A stretch of DNA of 64,000 nucleotides from Sphaerisporangium corydalis (GTDB lineage: Bacteria; Actinomycetota; Actinomycetes; Streptosporangiales; Streptosporangiaceae): the NCBI RefSeq assembly GCF_025506355.1, contig NZ_JANZYP010000019.1:1-64000 (forward strand), in the 5' to 3' direction. A program made the position numbers and the translations under genes. The notes under the pieces were generated by a model, which was not told the DNA's origin, searched no databases, and was given only the letters and a program-made list of their open reading frames with translations. Shown here piece by piece: positions 24,908 to 33,092 of the stretch; position 1 is the first letter of the stretch; each line of letters begins with the position of its first letter.

Positions 24908-25405
24908 ATGAGACCCGTCACCGAGCGCGACATCCGCTCGTCATTCGTCAACTGCTCCAAGGGGGAGACCCAGCGCCTCAACCTCCCGAGGGACCTCGCG
25001 GACCATCCATGGGAGGACCTCGACTTCCTCGGTTGGCGGGATCCGGGCGCGCCCGACCGCGCCTACCTGGTGGCCGAGCGCGACGGCCCGCTCGTCGGCA
25101 TCGCGCTGCGGGCGACCTCCGGGGGCTCGCGCGGCTTCACCGCGCGCAGCATGTGCTCGCTGTGCCTGACCACGCACACCGGCGGCGGCGTGGCCCTGAT
25201 GACCGCGCGCCGGACCGGCGAGGCCGGTCGCCAGGGCAACTCGGTCGGGCAGTACCTGTGCACCGACCTGGCCTGCTCCCTCTACACGCGCGGGAAGAAA
25301 GAGGCCGCGGGGGCCGGTGTCGTCGACGAGACCCTCACCCTGGAGCAGAAGATCGCCCGCACCCGGGCCCACCTGTACTCCTTCCTGGGCAAGGTCGTCG
25401 CCTGA
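24908..25405 (+). CDS. FBP-domain (FusB-like zinc finger) protein
   Basis: A 165-residue protein related to the FBP/FusB C-terminal zinc-finger family, whose staphylococcal member binds elongation factor G and rescues it from fusidic acid. The treble-clef zinc ligands are visible: SMCSLCLTTH and, 35-40 residues later, CTDLACSLY. The N-terminal part (ITERDIR-like: VTERDIRSSFVNCSKGE) matches the actinobacterial form of the family. ATG 24908 is used; the best purine stretch (GGGAGG, 24887-24892) is about 15 nt away, longer than usual. Divergent from, and probably controlled by, the TetR regulator. A translation-related role is inferred from the family only. Confidence 0.78.
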   Translation: MRPVTERDIRSSFVNCSKGETQRLNLPRDLADHPWEDLDFLGWRDPGAPDRAYLVAERDGPLVGIALRATSGGSRGFTARSMCSLCLTTHTGGGVALMTARRTGEAGRQGNSVGQYLCTDLACSLYTRGKKEAAGAGVVDETLTLEQKIARTRAHLYSFLGKVVA

Positions 25406-25471
25406 CCACGCGAGCCGGGGAACACGGGCACGGCCCCGTCGCCACCGAGCCACCTCAGGCGGGGACGGTGT

Positions 25472-25945
25472 TCACGACCGGCCTTCGACCGCGTTCTCGT
25501 ACGCGAGCAGTGTGTCGATGAACATCCGCCGCTGGGCGGGTGTCAGCGGTTCGAGCGCCTGGCGCCAGGCGACGGCACCGCGTGCCAGCCAGGCGTCGAT
25601 GGCCGGCCGTTCGGCGTCGGCGATGCTGACGATCCTGCGGCGCCGGTCGTCGTCGTCCTCCTGCCGTCGCAGGATGCCCTTACGGCTGAGCTCGCCGACC
25701 ATCAGGCTCGCCGTCGTCGGCGCGACCTCCAGGCGGGCGGCCAGCTCGTTCACCGTCATCGGCCCGTCGAACAGCAGGTACGACAGCAGCGACAGGTGCC
25801 TCGGCCCCAGCGCCAGGGACTGGAGTTCGTCGGGGACGGGAACCCGTTTCACCCGCCCGATCATGCGCGGCATGAGCAGCAGCAGCGCCCGGATCGCGTC
25901 GTCGACGCTCGGACCGGCACCGTCCGGCCGGCGTTCGGTTGACAT
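25472..25945 (-). CDS. MarR-family transcriptional regulator
   Basis: A 157-residue winged-helix repressor. The core (about 50-125) shows LGPRHLSLLSYLLFDGPMTV, the recognition helix region VAPTTASLMVGELSRKG and the wing QEDDDDRRRRIVSI with the DxRxR-type wing motif of MarR proteins. Dimerisation helices flank it. ATG 25945 is chosen over upstream ATGs because GGGAG stands 7 nt before it. It is divergent from the NmrA-like oxidoreductase gene; the shared region carries TTTGCT/AGCAAA repeats, so control of that redox gene by an electrophile or phenolic ligand is a reasonable inference. Confidence 0.88.
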   Translation of the reverse strand: MSTERRPDGAGPSVDDAIRALLLLMPRMIGRVKRVPVPDELQSLALGPRHLSLLSYLLFDGPMTVNELAARLEVAPTTASLMVGELSRKGILRRQEDDDDRRRRIVSIADAERPAIDAWLARGAVAWRQALEPLTPAQRRMFIDTLLAYENAVEGRS

Positions 25946-25968
25946 CTTCCGGCTCCCTCCCATATACA

Positions 25969-26002
25969 TTTGCTACCAAACATATTTTGCTGCCAAAGCA
26001 AA
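25969..26002. promoter_or_regulatory. MarR operator candidate with direct and inverted repeats
   Basis: TTTGCTACCAAA (25969-25980) recurs as TTTGCTGCCAAA (25986-25997), period 17. The second copy pairs with AGCAAA (25997-26002) to give a 6-bp inverted repeat with a 5-bp spacer. All lie between the divergent MarR and NmrA-like genes, immediately upstream of the MarR ribosome site. Confidence 0.55.
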
Positions 26003-26102
26003 TCAGCTTTGAGCTCATCGTAGCCGAGGACCCCTCTCGCCGAGCGTCGCTCGTCCGCCGCTCACCGGGTTGCGGGCAGCCCGGCGGCCGAACAGGGGCG
26101 AC

Positions 26103-26948
26103 ATGACCATCCTCGTAACCGGGGCCCGGGGCAACATCGGCGGCCGCGTCATCGCCAAGCTGGCCGAAGGCGGGCACCGCGTGCGCGGCTCGGCCCGGGA
26201 CGCGGCGGCGGTGCGGCCGCCTTCGGGTGCTGTCGCCGTCGAACTGGACATCACCCGCCCGCACAACGCGAAGGAGGCGTTACGGGACGTCGACGCGGTC
26301 TTCCTCTACCCCACGCGCGGTGACGCCGGCGCCTTCCTCACGGCCGCGCGCGAGGCGGGCGTGCGCCACGTCGTGCTGCTGTCCTCACCCGCGGCCTACG
26401 AGGCGGGCGAGTACGACCGGCCCATCGGGCTCGTCCACCGCGCGGCGGAACGGTCGCTGGAGGAGTCGGGCCTGCGCCACACCGTGGTGTATCCGAGCTG
26501 GCTGGCCACGAACGCGTTCCGCGACTGGGGCGAGCGGATCCGCGCCCGGGAGAGCGTCGGCATCGCCTACCCCGACGCGCAGGTCTCGCCCATCCACCTC
26601 GACGACGTCGCCGAGGTGGCCGCGGAGCTGCTCACCCGGGACACGCATCGCGGCAGGATGCACGTGCTCACCGGTCCGGAGTCACTGCGCCTGCGCGACG
26701 TCGCCGGCATCCTCGGCGACGTCCTCGGCACCCCCATCCCGGTCGAGGAGCTGACCCGCGAGCAGGCCCTGGCCCGGCGCGCCCCCTGGATGCCCGAACC
26801 GGTCCTGGAGGTGCTGCTGGACGTCGCCGCCGCGGCCGTCGGCGTACCTGCTCCCCTCACCAACACCGTCGAACGGATCACCGGCCACCCCGGCCGTACG
26901 TTCGGTGAATGGGCCCATGCCGATCGCGCCCGCTTCGAGGCGGGGTAG
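26103..26948 (+). CDS. NmrA-like NAD(P)H-binding oxidoreductase
   Basis: A 281-residue atypical short-chain dehydrogenase. The Rossmann loop VTGARGNIGG (5-14) has the NmrA/TIR-like form GxxGxxG. Further features are AVFLYPTRGDAG, VRHVVLLSSPAAYEAG and a C-terminal half containing HRGRMHVLTGPESLRLRDVA, as in NmrA/HSCARG and quinone oxidoreductase 2 families that bind NAD(P) and act as redox sensors or reductases. ATG 26103 is used, with GGGGCGAC before it; the frame extends upstream to 26070 without a better start. Divergent from the MarR gene. Confidence 0.83.
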   Translation: MTILVTGARGNIGGRVIAKLAEGGHRVRGSARDAAAVRPPSGAVAVELDITRPHNAKEALRDVDAVFLYPTRGDAGAFLTAAREAGVRHVVLLSSPAAYEAGEYDRPIGLVHRAAERSLEESGLRHTVVYPSWLATNAFRDWGERIRARESVGIAYPDAQVSPIHLDDVAEVAAELLTRDTHRGRMHVLTGPESLRLRDVAGILGDVLGTPIPVEELTREQALARRAPWMPEPVLEVLLDVAAAAVGVPAPLTNTVERITGHPGRTFGEWAHADRARFEAG

Positions 26949-26985
26949 GGCGCTCGATCCGCTGGACGTCCAGGACGCCGCCGCG

Positions 26986-27321
26986 CTATCCGGTGTGACC
27001 TGCCAGGCCGCCCCTCGCCTGGCGGGTGGTGAGGGCGTCGAGCAGGCCGGGGAACGCCTCGTCCATCTCGGCGCGGCGCAGGGCGTTCATCCGCGAGGTC
27101 CCGACGTAGTACTGCCGGATCAGGCCCGCCTCGCGCAGCGTCTTGAAGTGGTGGGTGGCGGTGGACTTGCTGACCGGCATGTCGAACGCGCCGCACTTGA
27201 CGTCCTCGGCCGCGGCGTCGAGCTGCGTGACGATGCTCCGGCGAACCGGATCGACGAGGGCCTCCAGCACCTGCTGGAGGTCGAACTGCGACACCTCTGG
27301 GTGCGGCGGCGTACGTCCCAT
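26986..27321 (-). CDS. ArsR-family helix-turn-helix regulator
   Basis: A 111-residue winged-helix protein. ALVDPVRRSIVTQLDA opens the domain; PVSKSTATHHFKTLREAGLIRQ is the ArsR-type recognition region, followed by a short wing. The CVCDLC metal motif of classic ArsR is not present, so it probably senses a non-metal signal. It is divergent from the MDR reductase gene at 27414, and a 7-bp inverted repeat (AGTACGA/TCGTACT) brackets the promoter between them. Convergent with the NmrA-like gene, with a short CTGGACGTCCAG palindrome (26962-26973) in the gap. Confidence 0.87.
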   Translation of the reverse strand: MGRTPPHPEVSQFDLQQVLEALVDPVRRSIVTQLDAAAEDVKCGAFDMPVSKSTATHHFKTLREAGLIRQYYVGTSRMNALRRAEMDEAFPGLLDALTTRQARGGLAGHTG

Positions 27322-27329
27322 GGGCCAAT

Positions 27330-27365
27330 AGTACGATACTCATCAAGTTTGACAGCGGTCGTACT
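27330..27365. promoter_or_regulatory. Divergent promoter with ArsR operator candidate
   Basis: AGTACGA (27330-27336) and TCGTACT (27359-27365) form an inverted repeat spaced by 22 bp that encloses a perfect -35 hexamer TTGACA (27349-27354) reading towards the MDR gene. A weak -10 (GACATT) follows at 27373-27378. Confidence 0.55.
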
Positions 27366-27413
27366 TCCGCGCGACATTGGATCACGTTCACCAGCGGGCG
27401 GAAGGACGATGTG

Positions 27414-28412
27414 ATGGCGCGGACGGTGCGGTTCCACGAGGTCGGCGGGCCGGAGGTCATGCGGCTGGAGGATCTGGAGCCGGGCGAACCGGGACCGGGC
27501 GAGGTGCGGATCCGGGTGGACGCCATCGGGATCAACAGGGCCGAGGCGCTGTTCCGGAGCGGCCGGTACATCGAGCCGGTCGAGCGGCTGCCCGCACGGC
27601 TCGGCGCCGAGGCCGCCGGTGTGGTCGAGGCGGTCGGCCCCGGCGTGACCGGGTTCGCGGAGGGGCAGGCGGTCAGCAGCGTGCCGGCCTTCTCGCAGAA
27701 CGACTACGGCGTCTACGCCGAGCGCGCGATCGTCCCCGCCGCCGCGCTCCTGCCCCGCCCCGACGGGGTGGACGCGGTGGCCGGTGCCTCGGTGTGGATG
27801 CCCTACCTCACCGCGTACGGCGCCCTGGTGGAGGTGGGGTCGATGCGCGCGGGCGACGTGGTGGCGCTGAACGCCGCCTCCAGCGGCGTCGGCCTGGCCG
27901 CCATCCACACCGCCAACCGGGTCGGGGCCATGCCGATCGCCGTCACCCGCACCGGCGAGAAGAAGGAACGGCTGCTCAAGGAGGGCGCGGCCGAAGTGAT
28001 CGTCTCCGGCGAGGAGGACGTGCCGGCCAGGCTGCTGTCCCTGACGGGCGGCAGGGGCGTCGAGCACGTTCTCGACGCCGTCGCCGGGCCGGGCGTGACC
28101 GGCCTGGCGCGCGCGGTGGCCCCGGGCGGCACGCTGTTCCTGTACGGGGCGCTGAGCGGGGAGCCGACGCCGTATCCGGGATTCACCTTGGGCATGCCCG
28201 CGCTCAACGTGCGCACCTACACGGTGCTGGAGACCACCAAGGACCCCCGGCGGCTGCGTCGCGCGGCGGCGTTCGTCGCCTCGGGCCTGCGTACCGGGGC
28301 CTTCCGGCCGGTGGTGGACCGCCTGTTCCCCCTGGAGGAGATCGTGCGGGCCCACCGGCACATGGAGTCCGGCGACCGCTTCGGCAAGATCGTGGTCACC
28401 GTGGCCCACTGA
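27414..28412 (+). CDS. Zinc-independent MDR quinone/enone reductase
   Basis: A 332-residue MDR protein of the quinone oxidoreductase type. GroES-like N-terminus with VDAIGINRAEALFRSG and LGAEAAGVVEAVGPGV; Rossmann loop ALNAASSGVGLAAI (about residues 145-158). No structural zinc cysteine cluster. The tail has RAHRHMESGDRFGKIVVTV as in this family. ATG 27414 with GAAGGA 7 nt upstream is better than the adjacent GTG. The divergent ArsR gene and the operator-like repeat suggest inducible expression, probably for detoxifying quinones or alpha,beta-unsaturated carbonyls with NADPH; the substrate is not known. Confidence 0.85.
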   Translation: MARTVRFHEVGGPEVMRLEDLEPGEPGPGEVRIRVDAIGINRAEALFRSGRYIEPVERLPARLGAEAAGVVEAVGPGVTGFAEGQAVSSVPAFSQNDYGVYAERAIVPAAALLPRPDGVDAVAGASVWMPYLTAYGALVEVGSMRAGDVVALNAASSGVGLAAIHTANRVGAMPIAVTRTGEKKERLLKEGAAEVIVSGEEDVPARLLSLTGGRGVEHVLDAVAGPGVTGLARAVAPGGTLFLYGALSGEPTPYPGFTLGMPALNVRTYTVLETTKDPRRLRRAAAFVASGLRTGAFRPVVDRLFPLEEIVRAHRHMESGDRFGKIVVTVAH

Positions 28413-28539
28413 CACCCGCCAGCGCGCCCGGCCGGACGACAGACGCACGACAGACGCACGACAGCGGGACCGGCTACCTTCTCCGCGAGCCGCGAAGATC
28501 ACTTCTGCGGACCGAACCCCAGAAAGAGGAACAGGTAGC

Positions 28540-29673
28540 TTGACCGCGAGAAGACCATTCACCATCACCACGCTGGTCGGCGTCATGGCGGCGGGGTGGG
28601 TAGCGGTGTCGAATCCGGCCGCCGTCGCGTCGGCCGCCACCGTGGCGGACTCGGCCCGGACGATCCCCGCACCGGCCACGGCGGTCCGGCACGCCAAGGT
28701 CGTGGACACCCTGTCGTACTTTCTCAACACGCGTAAGCGGGCGTTGACCGGCGGCCACGCGATCAGCCAGACGTACGACGGCCCGCGGGCCTATTTGGTG
28801 AAGTGGGCGGCCGACGCCTACGAGACCTACACCTACGACGCCAAATACATCTACCTGAGAGAGGACCACAGCGGCTCCCCCGTACCGGGCAGCTACACGT
28901 TCACCAACGGCCGGTGGATGAAGCGCTCGATGGCCGTCGGTGAACGCATCTCGGTGAAGAACAACTACATCCAGTCGTTCTCGTTCGGCACCGGCGGCTG
29001 CACCCCGACCACGCGCGGTTTCTACCCGTACACCAATGTGCTGGAAGCGCGGCTGCCCAAATACGACCTGGGCGGCACCGTCGGCGTTCAGGACGTCATC
29101 GTGCTGAGGTACGACTACGGCTACCCCGGCGGAGCCGACATCTACGAGAAGATGTACTACGCCAAGGGCCTGGGCCTGGTGAAGTGGGAGGAGTACCAGG
29201 ACGACAAGGTGGTCCACTCCTCGACGTTCAACCGCTATTCGGCCGACCCCCTGGTCGAGCCGGACCTGCGAACCGAATGCGCCGGCACCCCCCTGCCGCC
29301 GTCCCCTGACACGCCCCCGCTTCCGGCGTCCGTGCCCGCGTTCGTCGACATGCTCTACAGCTGCGTGCTGGACGTCGAGGAGCCGGACGACCCGGGCTTC
29401 AACCTCTGGGTCAAGCAACTCCGCACCGGCGTCCTCACCGTGCCGCAAACGTACACGGCATTCTTCGGCTACCAGAAGACCACCATCTCCAACGAACAGT
29501 TCGCCCGCAAACTCTACGGCTGCATCCTGTTCCGCACCCCAGGCTCCGACGGCATGACCGGCGTCCTGACCGCCCTCAAAGCAGGCACCACCCGCACCGA
29601 CCTCGTCAGCGGCGTACTGAAGTCGGCCGAATTCAATTCAGGGTTACTGCCGAGGTTGGAAGCGCTGCGCTAG
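28540..29673 (+). CDS. Secreted protein with C-terminal DUF4214-like domain
   Basis: A 377-residue exported protein. Signal peptide about 1-33 (ITTLVGVMAAGWVAVSNPAA), then a Tyr/Lys-rich domain of about 210 residues that I do not recognise (YETYTYDAKYIYLREDHSG; VLRYDYGYPGGADIYEKMYY). After a Pro linker a C-terminal region (about 265-372) looks like DUF4214: FVDMLYSCVLDVEEPDDPGF, LWVKQLRTG and a final VLKSAEF. DUF4214 domains usually occur in surface or glycan-associated proteins. The start codon is TTG (28540), with GAGGAA about 10 nt upstream; no ATG or GTG gives a complete signal peptide. The gene stands alone. An 11-bp repeat ACGACAGACGC lies upstream (about 28437-28465). Confidence 0.65.
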   Translation: MTARRPFTITTLVGVMAAGWVAVSNPAAVASAATVADSARTIPAPATAVRHAKVVDTLSYFLNTRKRALTGGHAISQTYDGPRAYLVKWAADAYETYTYDAKYIYLREDHSGSPVPGSYTFTNGRWMKRSMAVGERISVKNNYIQSFSFGTGGCTPTTRGFYPYTNVLEARLPKYDLGGTVGVQDVIVLRYDYGYPGGADIYEKMYYAKGLGLVKWEEYQDDKVVHSSTFNRYSADPLVEPDLRTECAGTPLPPSPDTPPLPASVPAFVDMLYSCVLDVEEPDDPGFNLWVKQLRTGVLTVPQTYTAFFGYQKTTISNEQFARKLYGCILFRTPGSDGMTGVLTALKAGTTRTDLVSGVLKSAEFNSGLLPRLEALR

Positions 29674-29687
29674 CCAGGCCGGTCAGG

Positions 29688-30638
29688 TCAGGTCAGTAGG
29701 ACGATTTTGCCGCGGGCGTGGTGGGTTTCGCTTAGTTCGTGGGCGGCGGGGGCTTCGGTGAGGGGGAAGGTGGCGGCGATCGGGATGTGGAGGCGGCCCT
29801 CTTCGGCGAGGGTGGTGGCGATCGCGAGGCCGTGGGACGCCAGGGGGTCGGCGGCTCCGATGATCGTGTCCGTTTCGCCGGCGGGGGCTCCGTGCGACAG
29901 GTGGACGCCGTGGGCGGCCGCGGTGAAGTCGGGGGCGATCGTGACCACGCGCGCGGGGTCGCCGGCGATGGCGACCAGGTCGGGGAGCGCCCCTCCCGCG
30001 CAGTCGAACACCGCGTCCACGCCGCCGGGGGCCAGCGCGCGGATCCGTTCGACGAGCCCCGGCCCGTACGTCGCCGGCTCGGCGCCGAGGGAACGCAGGA
30101 AGTCGTGGTTGCGCTCGCTCGCGGTGCCGATGACGGTGGCGCCTCGCGCGAGCGCGAGCTGGACGGCGACGGTGCCGGCCCCGCCGGCCGCGCCCTGTAC
30201 GAGCACGGTGTCCCCGGCGCCGACCGCGAGCCGGTCGAGGACCCGGGTGCCGGTCTCGACGTTGCCCGCGGCGCCGCCCGCCTCCGCCCAGCTCCACGCG
30301 GCCGGTTTGGGCGCCCAGTAGGCCAGGACCGCGAAGTCGGCGTTGGCGCCGCGCACGGCCGAGTCGGCCATGCCGAACACCTCGTCGCCGACGCCCACAT
30401 CCGTGACGCCGTCGCCGACCTCGTCCACCACTCCCGCGGCGTCGAACCCGGTCCGGTACGGGAACGTCGTGGGTATCACGTCGCGCATGGTCCCTGAGCG
30501 GATGTAGGTCTCCCCGGGCGAGATCCCGGAGGCACGTACGGCGATGCGGATCTCGCCTGGTCCGGCGTGCGGCGCCGCCACCTCGGCGACGTGCAGGACG
30601 CCGGGCGGGCCGTATTCGGTGAACTGGATCGCTCTCAT
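29688..30638 (-). CDS. MDR quinone/enone reductase
   Basis: A 316-residue zinc-independent medium-chain reductase. It has VRASGISPGETYIRSG and the TGFDAAGVVDEVGDGV strand in the GroES domain and the nucleotide loop GAAGGAGTVAVQLA (about 148-161). The last strand is HHARGKIVLLT. It is the third MDR protein in the window and the only one divergently paired with a TetR-type gene; the gap holds a 6-bp inverted repeat with 8-bp spacer, so it is probably the main target of that repressor. The start MRAIQFTEYG is the normal start of the family. Confidence 0.87.
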   Translation of the reverse strand: MRAIQFTEYGPPGVLHVAEVAAPHAGPGEIRIAVRASGISPGETYIRSGTMRDVIPTTFPYRTGFDAAGVVDEVGDGVTDVGVGDEVFGMADSAVRGANADFAVLAYWAPKPAAWSWAEAGGAAGNVETGTRVLDRLAVGAGDTVLVQGAAGGAGTVAVQLALARGATVIGTASERNHDFLRSLGAEPATYGPGLVERIRALAPGGVDAVFDCAGGALPDLVAIAGDPARVVTIAPDFTAAAHGVHLSHGAPAGETDTIIGAADPLASHGLAIATTLAEEGRLHIPIAATFPLTEAPAAHELSETHHARGKIVLLT

Positions 30639-30649
30639 GCGCCGACGTT

Positions 30650-30669
30650 AACGGAGCACCCCGTCCGTT
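30650..30669. promoter_or_regulatory. TetR operator candidate between the MDR and TetR genes
   Basis: AACGGA (30650-30655) and TCCGTT (30664-30669) form a perfect inverted repeat with an 8-bp spacer in the 39-bp gap between the two start codons. Confidence 0.5.
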
Positions 30670-30677
30670 TGGCTAAA

Positions 30678-31310
30678 GTGAGAGCGGTGACGCCCCAAGT
30701 GGTAACGAAGCTCCGCTCGGACGCCCGCGACAACCGCGAGCGCATCCTCGCGGTCGCCCGCGCGGCCTTCGCCGCCGAGGGCCTCGAGGTGCCGATCCGG
30801 GAGATCGCCCGGCGGGCCGAGGTCGGCGTCGCGACGGTCTACCGGCACTTCCAGACCAAGGAGGCGCTGCTGGCCGAGGCCTTCGCCGAGCAGATGGCCT
30901 CGTGCTCGGCGGTCGTGGAGGAGGGCCTGGCCGCGGGCGACCCGTGGAGCGGGTTCCGCCTGGTGATCGAGAGGCTCATGGAGATGCACGCCCTCGACCG
31001 GGGCTTCGCCCGCGCGTTCACCTCCCAGCCCTCCCCGGCCGCCGGCCTCGCCGAGGACCGCGACCGCACGCTGCGCCTGCTGCTCGAACTGGTGCGGCGC
31101 GCGAAGGAGGCGGGCTCCCTTCGGGGGGATTTCGTGCTGGAGGACATCAGCCTGGCGTTGATGGCGAACGAGGGCATCCGCGTCGAGCCGCCCGAGATGC
31201 GGGTGGCGGCGTCGCGCCGCTTCGCGGCCCTGATGATCCAGTCGTTCCAGGCCGAGCCTGTCCCGGCCCCGCTTCCGCCGGCCGTCCGGCTGCCGCTGTC
31301 CAGGGGGTAG
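30678..31310 (+). CDS. TetR-family transcriptional regulator
   Basis: About 210 residues. HTH region DNRERILAVARAAFAAEGLE ... IREIARRAEVGVATVYRHFQ with the canonical recognition helix VGVATVYRHF, followed by an all-helical ligand domain. Starts GTG 30678 or GTG 30687 are both possible; neither has a clear ribosome site, and the short distance to the operator suggests a leaderless or near-leaderless mRNA. Divergent from the MDR reductase and probably its repressor. A long hairpin terminator follows the stop codon. Confidence 0.86.
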   Translation: MRAVTPQVVTKLRSDARDNRERILAVARAAFAAEGLEVPIREIARRAEVGVATVYRHFQTKEALLAEAFAEQMASCSAVVEEGLAAGDPWSGFRLVIERLMEMHALDRGFARAFTSQPSPAAGLAEDRDRTLRLLLELVRRAKEAGSLRGDFVLEDISLALMANEGIRVEPPEMRVAASRRFAALMIQSFQAEPVPAPLPPAVRLPLSRG

Positions 31311-31343
31311 CGAGGAATCCGTGATCATTCCGTGGGCCGCCAG

Positions 31344-31374
31344 GTGACGGCCTCCGGCCGGTGGAGGCCGTCAC
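31344..31374 (+). terminator. Terminator after the TetR gene
   Basis: Perfect 12-bp stem GTGACGGCCTCC (31344-31355) with 31363-31374 and a 7-nt loop. Confidence 0.8.
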
Positions 31375-31380
31375 CCCCTT

Positions 31381-31427
31381 AAGCAACTTGCGTTGACTAA
31401 CTTCGGATTAGTCAACTAGGGTTGCTT
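31381..31427. promoter_or_regulatory. Nested perfect palindromes upstream of the serine hydrolase
   Basis: An inner inverted repeat GTTGACTAA (31392-31400) / TTAGTCAAC (31408-31416) with a 7-bp spacer is enclosed by an outer pair AAGCAA (31381-31386) / TTGCTT (31422-31427). The outer arm ends two bases before the ATG, so any bound protein would cover promoter and start codon. The TTGACT in the left inner arm could double as a -35 element. Confidence 0.65.
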
Positions 31428-31429
31428 AC

Positions 31430-32485
31430 ATGCACACGAACGACTTACCAGTCCCCTCCGGCGCGCCGGCCGCCCCCGGTGTCTCCGAGGCCGACCGTGG
31501 CCATCCCGAGATCCAGCGCCTGCTCGACCAGGCCGTGGCCGGCGGCGGCGGGCCCGGCATCGTCGCCGAGATCAGATCGGGCACCTCGACGCCGTGGTTC
31601 GGCGCGGCGGGGGTGGCCGACCTGGCGACCGGTCGCGAGCGCCGGCCGGGCGAGCACTTCCGCATCGGCAGCTTCACCAAGGCGTTCACCGGCACGGTGG
31701 TCCTGGGGCTGGTGGCCGACGGCGCCCTGACCCTGGACGACACGGTGGCCAGGTGGCTGCCCGGCGTCGTGGAGGAGCACCTCGGCGCGGACGGCACCAC
31801 GATCACCGTCAGACGGCTGCTCAACCACACCAGTGGGCTTCCCGACGCCATCCTCGACCAGGAGACCCCGCCTGCCGAGGCACCCGGCACACGCTTCATC
31901 TACTCCAAGGTCAACTACAACCTCGCGGGAATGATCGTCGAGCACGTGACCGGCTCGACGCTCGCGGACCAGATCGAGAGCCGCGTCGCCGTGCCGCTGG
32001 GCCTGACCGGGACCTACCTTCCCGGCGCCGGCAACACCCTCCGCGAGCCGCACGCCCGCCACTACAGCCGGGAGGAGGAACCCGGTCACGACGTGAAGAT
32101 CCACGACGTGACCGAGGCGGATCTGAGCTGGGCCTGGGCCGCAGGCGGCATGGTCTCGACGACCTCGGACCTGCACCGTTTCCTGGTCGCCCTGCTCGGC
32201 GGCGACCTCCTCCCGCCCGCGCAGCAGGAGGAGATGTTCACCACCGTCTCGACGGAGGGCTCGGACTGGGTCCCCGACACCGGGTACGGCCTCGGCGTCT
32301 ACTCCCAGACGCTCCCCTGCGGGATCACGCTCTGGGGCGGCGGCGGTTTCATCAAGGGCTCGATGACGTACGCGATGGGCGACCGGCAGGGCACCCGCAC
32401 CCTGGTGAGCAACCTGAACGGCGACTGGAACGACTTCCTGCCCACCTTCACCGACCTCCTGGACACGCACTTCCACCCCCGGTGA
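31430..32485 (+). CDS. Serine hydrolase, beta-lactamase/transpeptidase family
   Basis: A 351-residue class C beta-lactamase-like (penicillin-binding fold) protein. The nucleophile motif SxxK is SFTK (Ser81, Lys84; RIGSFTKAFTG), and LLNHTSGLPD follows in the usual place. The second motif, normally Y-x-N in YSN..Y.LLG, reads YSKVNYNLAG (157-166), with Lys at the Asn position. The third motif region is WGGGGFIKG rather than KTG/HxG. No signal peptide is seen, so it may be cytoplasmic, typical of esterase or D-aminopeptidase members. The gene begins directly behind nested palindromes and is therefore tightly controlled, although no regulator of suitable orientation is adjacent. Substrate unknown. 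Confidence 0.82.
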   Translation: MHTNDLPVPSGAPAAPGVSEADRGHPEIQRLLDQAVAGGGGPGIVAEIRSGTSTPWFGAAGVADLATGRERRPGEHFRIGSFTKAFTGTVVLGLVADGALTLDDTVARWLPGVVEEHLGADGTTITVRRLLNHTSGLPDAILDQETPPAEAPGTRFIYSKVNYNLAGMIVEHVTGSTLADQIESRVAVPLGLTGTYLPGAGNTLREPHARHYSREEEPGHDVKIHDVTEADLSWAWAAGGMVSTTSDLHRFLVALLGGDLLPPAQQEEMFTTVSTEGSDWVPDTGYGLGVYSQTLPCGITLWGGGGFIKGSMTYAMGDRQGTRTLVSNLNGDWNDFLPTFTDLLDTHFHPR

Positions 32486-32511
32486 CCTCGTCCAATCGGC
32501 CGGGCGCGTCG

Positions 32512-33033
32512 TCATGGTTCGCAGCGGACCAGGTCGCCGTGGAGGAAGACGTCCCGGGCGGTCGTGGTGTTCTTCTCGCCTCCGGCCCAGGTCAGCACCT
32601 CCCCGGGCTCAAGGGCCGCGAGGTCCTCGGCCGTGAAGGGCACCCGTCCGTTCAGGCCCCTGTTCCGGACGCCGCCGTTGACGCCGGCGACGTAGGGGAC
32701 GCCTTTTCGCAGCTCGGTGAGGGTGCCGCCCGTGGACACCCAGCCCTCGGGCGGGTCCTGGAAGACCCGGATGTCGCGCACCCCCGCGGTCCAGCCGCCG
32801 TTGTGCACGCTCCACGCGGCGGCCTCCCCGTCATCGCCGGTGTCGGCGATGACGGAGAAGTCCCGCGCCAGGTAGCCGGGGCACCCGGCCAGCAGCAGCC
32901 GCGCGCCGCCGCCTTCGAGGCGTTCGACGGCGAGGACGCCCTTCGGTGCGGGCGTGCAGCCCGCGCCGGAGAAGGCCAGGGCGAGCAGGGCCACGGCCGC
33001 GTACCCGAGCCCTCGTCTTCTCCCGCGCGTCAT
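32512..33033 (-). CDS. Small lipoprotein downstream of the RHS gene (possible immunity protein)
   Basis: A 173-residue exported protein with a basic head (MTRGRRRGLGY), a hydrophobic segment AAVALLALAFSGAG and a Cys at residue 26. This is a near-lipobox (SGAGC lacks the usual Leu at -3), suggesting membrane anchoring after lipidation. The mature part is compact, with further cysteines (LLLAGCPGYL and a C-terminal LVRCEP) and a WSVHNGGWTAGVRDIRVF segment; I do not recognise the family. ATG 33033 is preceded by AGAAGGGG. It begins 59 bp after the RHS stop codon on the same strand. Position directly behind a polymorphic-toxin-like gene is where immunity genes lie, but this is positional inference only. 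Confidence 0.6.
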   Translation of the reverse strand: MTRGRRRGLGYAAVALLALAFSGAGCTPAPKGVLAVERLEGGGARLLLAGCPGYLARDFSVIADTGDDGEAAAWSVHNGGWTAGVRDIRVFQDPPEGWVSTGGTLTELRKGVPYVAGVNGGVRNRGLNGRVPFTAEDLAALEPGEVLTWAGGEKNTTTARDVFLHGDLVRCEP

Positions 33034-33092
33034 CGTTCCCCTTCTCTTACGGAGCCGACCCGAAGCCTGCGAGACCGGCTGGAAAGTGTTTC

